A DNA stretch of 64,000 nucleotides from an uncultured Ignavibacteria bacterium (GTDB lineage Bacteria > Bacteroidota > Ignavibacteria > Tepidaquicellales > OLB5), in NCBI GenBank assembly GCA_937873695.1, contig CALMYL010000010.1:1-64000 (forward strand), given 5' to 3'. Of the stretch, positions 60,743 to 64,000 are shown one piece after another (the stretch's first letter is position 1; every line of letters starts with the position of its first letter). The position numbers were made by a program, and so were the translations under genes. A model generated the notes under the pieces. That model searched no databases. It was not told the origin of the DNA and was given only the letters and a program-made list of their open reading frames with translations.

Positions 60743-61419
60743 TAAAAGCAGTAGTTTTCGATCTGGATAATACACTCATTGATTTTATGAGGATGAAGAA
60801 CACGGCAGTTGAGGCAGCTACCAAGGCTATGATAGATGCCGGGCTGGACTTTCCGTATAAGGAAATAAGGTCTAAAATTGATGCCATTTATAATGAAAAA
60901 GGAATTGAGTACCAGCAGGTTTTCGATAACCTGCTGAATCATTTCATAGGCAGGATTGATTACAAGATACTTTCAGCGGGAATAGTAGCATACCGCACTG
61001 CCCGCGAAGCGGAGCTGAATACATATCCGCAGGTGATACCAACACTTGTGAAGCTGATAAAAATGGGAATCAAGCTGGGGGTAGTATCCGATGCGCCAAG
61101 TAAGGAAGCGTGGCTGAGGCTGACATATATCGGGCTGCACCATATGTTTGACGGCATTGTGACTTATGATGATTCGCGCGAACGCAAACCCTCGCCTGTA
61201 CCGTTTAACCTGATACTGGATAAGTTGGGAGTAAAGGCAGCGGATGCGCTTATGGTCGGTGACTGGGCAGAGCGTGATGTGGTTGGAGCCAAGAGTGTTG
61301 GGATGAAAACCGCTTTCGCGAAGTATGGCGATACGTTTGATACCAAGGTGCACGGGGCTGATTATGAGATTAACTCAGTGGCGGAGCTGGTGGAGATAGT
61401 GAAGAAGGAAAACACATAA
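60739..61419 (+). CDS. HAD-superfamily hydrolase
   Basis: This 226-residue phosphatase has motif I AVVFDLDNTLIDF, motif II in GVVSDAP, motif III in the conserved RKPSP, and motif IV GDWAERDVVGAK. The alpha-helical cap fits small-molecule phosphatases. Its start overlaps the toxin stop by 4 bases (atga), so it is translated with the toxin-antitoxin pair, which is unusual. Confidence 0.85.
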   Translation: MIKAVVFDLDNTLIDFMRMKNTAVEAATKAMIDAGLDFPYKEIRSKIDAIYNEKGIEYQQVFDNLLNHFIGRIDYKILSAGIVAYRTAREAELNTYPQVIPTLVKLIKMGIKLGVVSDAPSKEAWLRLTYIGLHHMFDGIVTYDDSRERKPSPVPFNLILDKLGVKAADALMVGDWAERDVVGAKSVGMKTAFAKYGDTFDTKVHGADYEINSVAELVEIVKKENT

Positions 61420-61421
61420 AT

Positions 61422-61446
61422 GATACCCGCGAAGGCGGGTATCTCG
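61422..61446. repeat. Palindrome before the GIY-YIG gene
   Basis: gatacccgcgaaggcgggtatc (61422-61443). The 24 bases 61423-61446 recur exactly, inverted, at 62371-62394. Confidence 0.9.
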
Positions 61447-61449
61447 ATC

Positions 61450-61743
61450 ATGAAGACATATTATGTGTACATACTAACGAACATTAATAAAACAGTTTTA
61501 TATATAGGATTCACAGATGATGTTATACGCAGGATACAAGAACATAAAAATAAAAAATACGAAGGTTTTACTAAATTCTACAATGTAAACAGATTAGTAT
61601 ATTTTGAAAGACATGATACTGTTGAAGAAGCTATGAGGAGAGAAAAACAATTGAAGAAATGGAACAGGAATTGGAAGAATAATCTAATAAATAAACTGAA
61701 TCCGGATTGGAAAGATCTATCAGAGAATTCTGAAAAAAGTTAA
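61450..61743 (+). CDS. Solitary GIY-YIG endonuclease-domain protein
   Basis: A GIY-YIG protein of about 97 residues: YYVYILTNINKTVLYIGFTDDVIRRIQEH, RLVYFERHDTVEEAMRREKQLKKW. I chose ATG 61450 because a start at 61420 would only add translated repeat (IPAKAGIS). This short group is often called UPF0213/GIY-YIG and is common near palindromes. No methylase or intron is present. It could nick DNA; the substrate is unknown. Confidence 0.8.
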   Translation: MKTYYVYILTNINKTVLYIGFTDDVIRRIQEHKNKKYEGFTKFYNVNRLVYFERHDTVEEAMRREKQLKKWNRNWKNNLINKLNPDWKDLSENSEKS

Positions 61744-61798
61744 CTGATTTAGAGTTTTTAGAATTGTTATTTAGAAATTCGAAAGATTAGAAATAGAA

Positions 61799-61839
61799 AT
61801 TCCCGCCTTCCATGCCATAGGCAGGCACGGCGCGGGAAT
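61799..61839. repeat. Imperfect palindrome between nuclease and acpS
   Basis: attcccgcc (61799-61807) pairs with gcgggaat (61832-61839) around a loop with aggcaggc. It is a looser relative of the cccgcgaaggcggg type. Confidence 0.6.
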
Positions 61840-61850
61840 GGATAATAGAC

Positions 61851-62213
61851 ATGATAAAAGGCGTAGGAATAGACATAATAGAAGTAGCGCGGATAAAGGG
61901 CATCATGGAAAAGTACGGTGATAAGTTCTTTAAGCGGATACTGACCGATAACGAGATAGCTTACTGCAAGAAATTCAGTGATGCGGAGCTGCATTTTGCA
62001 GGCAGGTTTGCATCAAAGGAAGCATACAGTAAAGCCATCGGCACTGGGATATCAAAAGATTTCGGGTGGAAAGATATTGAGATATTGAACGATGAAAGGG
62101 GCAAGCCGTATATAAATCATGTTAAGCAATCGGAATATTCAAAACTCAAGTTTCATATCAGTATTTCTCATACTAAGGAGTATGGCAGCGCGGTGGTTGT
62201 TTGTGAGGAGTAG
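61851..62213 (+). CDS. acpS: Holo-acyl-carrier-protein synthase
   Basis: This 120-residue enzyme transfers phosphopantetheine from CoA to acyl carrier protein. GVGIDIIEVARI with the metal aspartate, and RFASKEAYSKAIGTG with the metal glutamate, are present, followed by ISISHTKEYGSAVVV. It begins 12 bases after the palindrome at 61799-61839. Confidence 0.9.
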   Translation: MIKGVGIDIIEVARIKGIMEKYGDKFFKRILTDNEIAYCKKFSDAELHFAGRFASKEAYSKAIGTGISKDFGWKDIEILNDERGKPYINHVKQSEYSKLKFHISISHTKEYGSAVVVCEE

Positions 62214-62220
62214 CTTTACC

Positions 62221-62240
62221 TTCCCCGCGAAAGCGGGGAA
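62221..62240. repeat. Palindrome after acpS
   Basis: ttccccgcgaaagcggggaa is a perfect 20-bp palindrome and resembles the cccgcgaaggcggg family. Confidence 0.85.
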
Positions 62241-62370
62241 CTCTCGCTTCAATTATAATTTGATGTTTTCCTCAGAAAGGATTATTATGTACAGAAGTAA
62301 CTAAGTTTACAGAGTTGAAATTTAAACCATGATAAACTTTAACCGGAAGAATAATAGTTCAGTTCACAAC

Positions 62371-62401
62371 CGAGATACCCGCCTTCGCGGGTATTGTTTT
62401 T
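62371..62401 (+). terminator. Palindrome that also serves as a terminator
   Basis: gatacccgccttcgcgggtat is followed by tgtttttt. It is the exact inverse of 61423-61446 over 24 bases, so this repeat copy probably ends the acpS transcript. Confidence 0.7.
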
Positions 62402-63285
62402 TACACATCCAGCGGTCTTGCGACCATAATTCCGGTCTTCTTTGAGTCCCCTGCTACATATTCCTGAAGTTCCTCACCCGAAATTATCACACGTTTGCTC
62501 TTGCTTGAGGCATGCATAAAGTATGTACCGCCGCCTTCTTTGTAAACATAGCCGGTGTGAGTTACATCGAGTCCCCCGATGCTTGTTGTTGTAGCAATAA
62601 TATCCCCTGTCTGCATCTGGTCATATGATTTGGAGATATCCTTTGTGGGTATGTAATAATAATAGCGTGAGTTAATTGCATTTTCGGCTGCTACTATGCC
62701 ATCAAGCTCACTGCTGTTTGCCAGTTGCTTGTATGACTTGGTATGGGTGGACATAAAATCGATATTTTTGTTATACTGAACCCCGCCGATATCGGCAGTA
62801 ATGTTCTTAACAATACCCTTATCTTCATTATTGGTGATCCAGTCACAGAAATAATGCAGGCGGCTGGAGTAACCATCAATTTTGCCATCGCGATAGCGTA
62901 CTTTTTTGAGCTCAGCCTTATAATCATCAAAACTTGTTTTACCCTGCTTAATGCAGCGGGCAAAAACCAGGCAATTTTCAACAAATGTTACGCAATCTAA
63001 CCCGGTTAGGTTTACTACAAGACTCTCGCTCATATTTTTATCCAAGGTGCCCGCGACGTAGTCAGTATCAATAAATGATTTACCTACTTCACCGATTGCA
63101 TCACCGATTGACATTGATTTCACATCGCCATCAATTAAAAGCTTAAATTTCTTCCTACATATAACTTCATCATAGTCATCCCAAAAAGGGTTAGTCATTG
63201 ATTTAAGCGTACGTGGCACTGAGCTTAAAAATATAGCACTTAAAGCCGATGTTTTAATGAAATTTCTGCGTGTTAACTTTGACAT
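62401..63285 (-). CDS. DUF1460 (amidase-like) protein with Tat-type signal
   Basis: This 294-residue protein has a twin-arginine-like signal (LTRRNFIKTSALSAIFLSS) and a DUF1460/NlpC-like core with the likely catalytic cysteine in GLDCVTFVENCLVFA and histidine in HTGYV. The family includes putative N-acetylmuramoyl-L-alanine amidases. The terminal V of ARPLDV is followed by the stop at 62401. It may act on peptidoglycan in the periplasm. Confidence 0.75.
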   Translation of the reverse strand: MSKLTRRNFIKTSALSAIFLSSVPRTLKSMTNPFWDDYDEVICRKKFKLLIDGDVKSMSIGDAIGEVGKSFIDTDYVAGTLDKNMSESLVVNLTGLDCVTFVENCLVFARCIKQGKTSFDDYKAELKKVRYRDGKIDGYSSRLHYFCDWITNNEDKGIVKNITADIGGVQYNKNIDFMSTHTKSYKQLANSSELDGIVAAENAINSRYYYYIPTKDISKSYDQMQTGDIIATTTSIGGLDVTHTGYVYKEGGGTYFMHASSKSKRVIISGEELQEYVAGDSKKTGIMVARPLDV

Positions 63286-63368
63286 AAAATATAAATTATT
63301 GTGGAAATTTGTTCATATTATAGCTCAGTGTAAAACATAGAACCGAGATCCTTTCACTTCTTTCAGGA

Positions 63369-64000
63369 TTAGAAAGGTGCATCCTGCGGAGCGTAATAAG
63401 AAGGCTCAGTATCCCTAGCCCGGTTGGTGAACATAGCGTAATTGTGAATAAACGTCAGTTTGGCTTCGCCAATTGGACCGTTACGCTGCTTGCCGACTAT
63501 TACTTCTGCCAGTCCCTGTACTTCATGGAATTTGGGGTCATCCTTGCTGATATACACTTCGGGTCTGTTAATAAATATAACCACGTCAGCATCCTGCTCA
63601 ATAGCGCCTGATTCCCTAAGATCTGATAGCTGCGGACGTTTTTCCTTGCCTGCGCGCTCTTCCACCTTACGGCTTAACTGGGATAACGCTACTACGGGGA
63701 TATCAAGTTCCTTTGAAAGCTGCTTTAAGCCTCTTGTGATATATGCAATTTCAAGATGCCTATCGAGATTACCTTTGTTCGATACTTCCATGAGCTGAAG
63801 GTAATCGACCATTATCATATCAATGTTCTGCAAAGCTTTCATTCTGCGCGCCTTGGAGCGCAATTCAAGCAGACTAAGAGGTGAAGAGTCATCAATTACC
63901 ACATTTATCTTGCTGCTCATTAATCTGGGAGTCTGTTTGGCAATCTTAGCCCAGTCTGATTCCGGCAGCCGCCCTGTTTTAAGCTTTGAAATATCTACCT
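63369..64000 (-). CDS. dnaB: Replicative DNA helicase DnaB, C-terminal part, partial
   Basis: The reading frame runs beyond the right edge. The visible 210 residues include NVVIDDSSPLSLLELRSKARR, IDMIMVDYLQLM (motif H2), LKQLSKELDIPVVALSQLSRKVE, DLRESGAIEQDADVVIFINRPE and AEVIVGKQRNGPIG, all typical of the RecA-like ATPase half of DnaB. The Walker A part lies outside the window. Confidence 0.9.
   Translation of the reverse strand, partial: VDISKLKTGRLPESDWAKIAKQTPRLMSSKINVVIDDSSPLSLLELRSKARRMKALQNIDMIMVDYLQLMEVSNKGNLDRHLEIAYITRGLKQLSKELDIPVVALSQLSRKVEERAGKEKRPQLSDLRESGAIEQDADVVIFINRPEVYISKDDPKFHEVQGLAEVIVGKQRNGPIGEAKLTFIHNYAMFTNRARDTEPSYYAPQDAPF

Overview
The window looks like a chromosome segment from a member of the Ignavibacteria or a close relative in the Bacteroidota/Chlorobiota group. 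The main evidence is a set of secreted proteins with a C-terminal type IX secretion (T9SS) sorting domain of the NYPNPFNP type. Supporting evidence is promoter-like TTG-N20-TAnnTTTG sites, moderately AT-rich DNA, and many short dispersed palindromes. The species cannot be named from this alone.

Layout. 1-600: a DUF559 nuclease gene wrapped in palindromic repeats. 648-13952: a LOG-family protein, three YCF48-like T9SS cargo proteins, a large metalloprotease-like/TolB-propeller/barrel protein, a DinG-type helicase and a sugar-dehydrogenase-like lipoprotein. 14154-22956: a TolC/MacA/MacB-type export cluster with two separate permeases, a TPR protein and small secreted proteins. 23704-26921: hpnC-hpnD-hpnE, which make squalene. 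26999-32524: a two-gene relative of the 2-hydroxyacyl-CoA dehydratase/activator system. 32577-37650: GT39 glycosyltransferase, YjbQ, CoaX, a bifunctional-nuclease-family protein and EtfA/EtfB. 37811-42855: a secreted trypsin-like protease, a lipoprotein and queD-queE-queC. 42913-44404: GNAT, tmRNA and DinB. 44477-47214: the conserved block yidC-yidD-rnpA-rpmH read on the minus strand. 47215-48593: a long non-coding, repeat-rich stretch. 49069-56028: a type I restriction-modification operon (hsdR-hsdM-hsdS) followed by a SIR2-domain gene. 56177-64000: CapA-like lipoprotein, lgt, hisS, a RelE-type toxin-antitoxin pair with a HAD phosphatase, GIY-YIG nuclease, acpS, a DUF1460 protein and the C-terminal part of dnaB.

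Most notable points. (1) At least six copies of a G/C-rich nested palindrome occur. One lies in frame inside the signal peptide of the CapA-like lipoprotein, as Rickettsia palindromic elements do, and two opposed sets bracket and are translated in the DUF559 nuclease. (2) A second palindrome family brackets a solitary GIY-YIG nuclease with exact 24-bp inverted copies. Together these suggest small nucleases that travel with palindromes. (3) The type I R-M operon runs directly into a SIR2-domain gene that is split by an in-frame amber codon. (4) rnpA is split by a one-base frameshift in an A10 run, yidD has no ordinary start codon, and a small secreted-protein gene nearby is split at an A7 run. 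(5) rpmH has a leader with three tandem mini-hairpins, and a cluster of ATTCTCA/TGAGAAT motifs lies just upstream of it. All functions are inferred from sequence motifs and neighbours; no searches were run.
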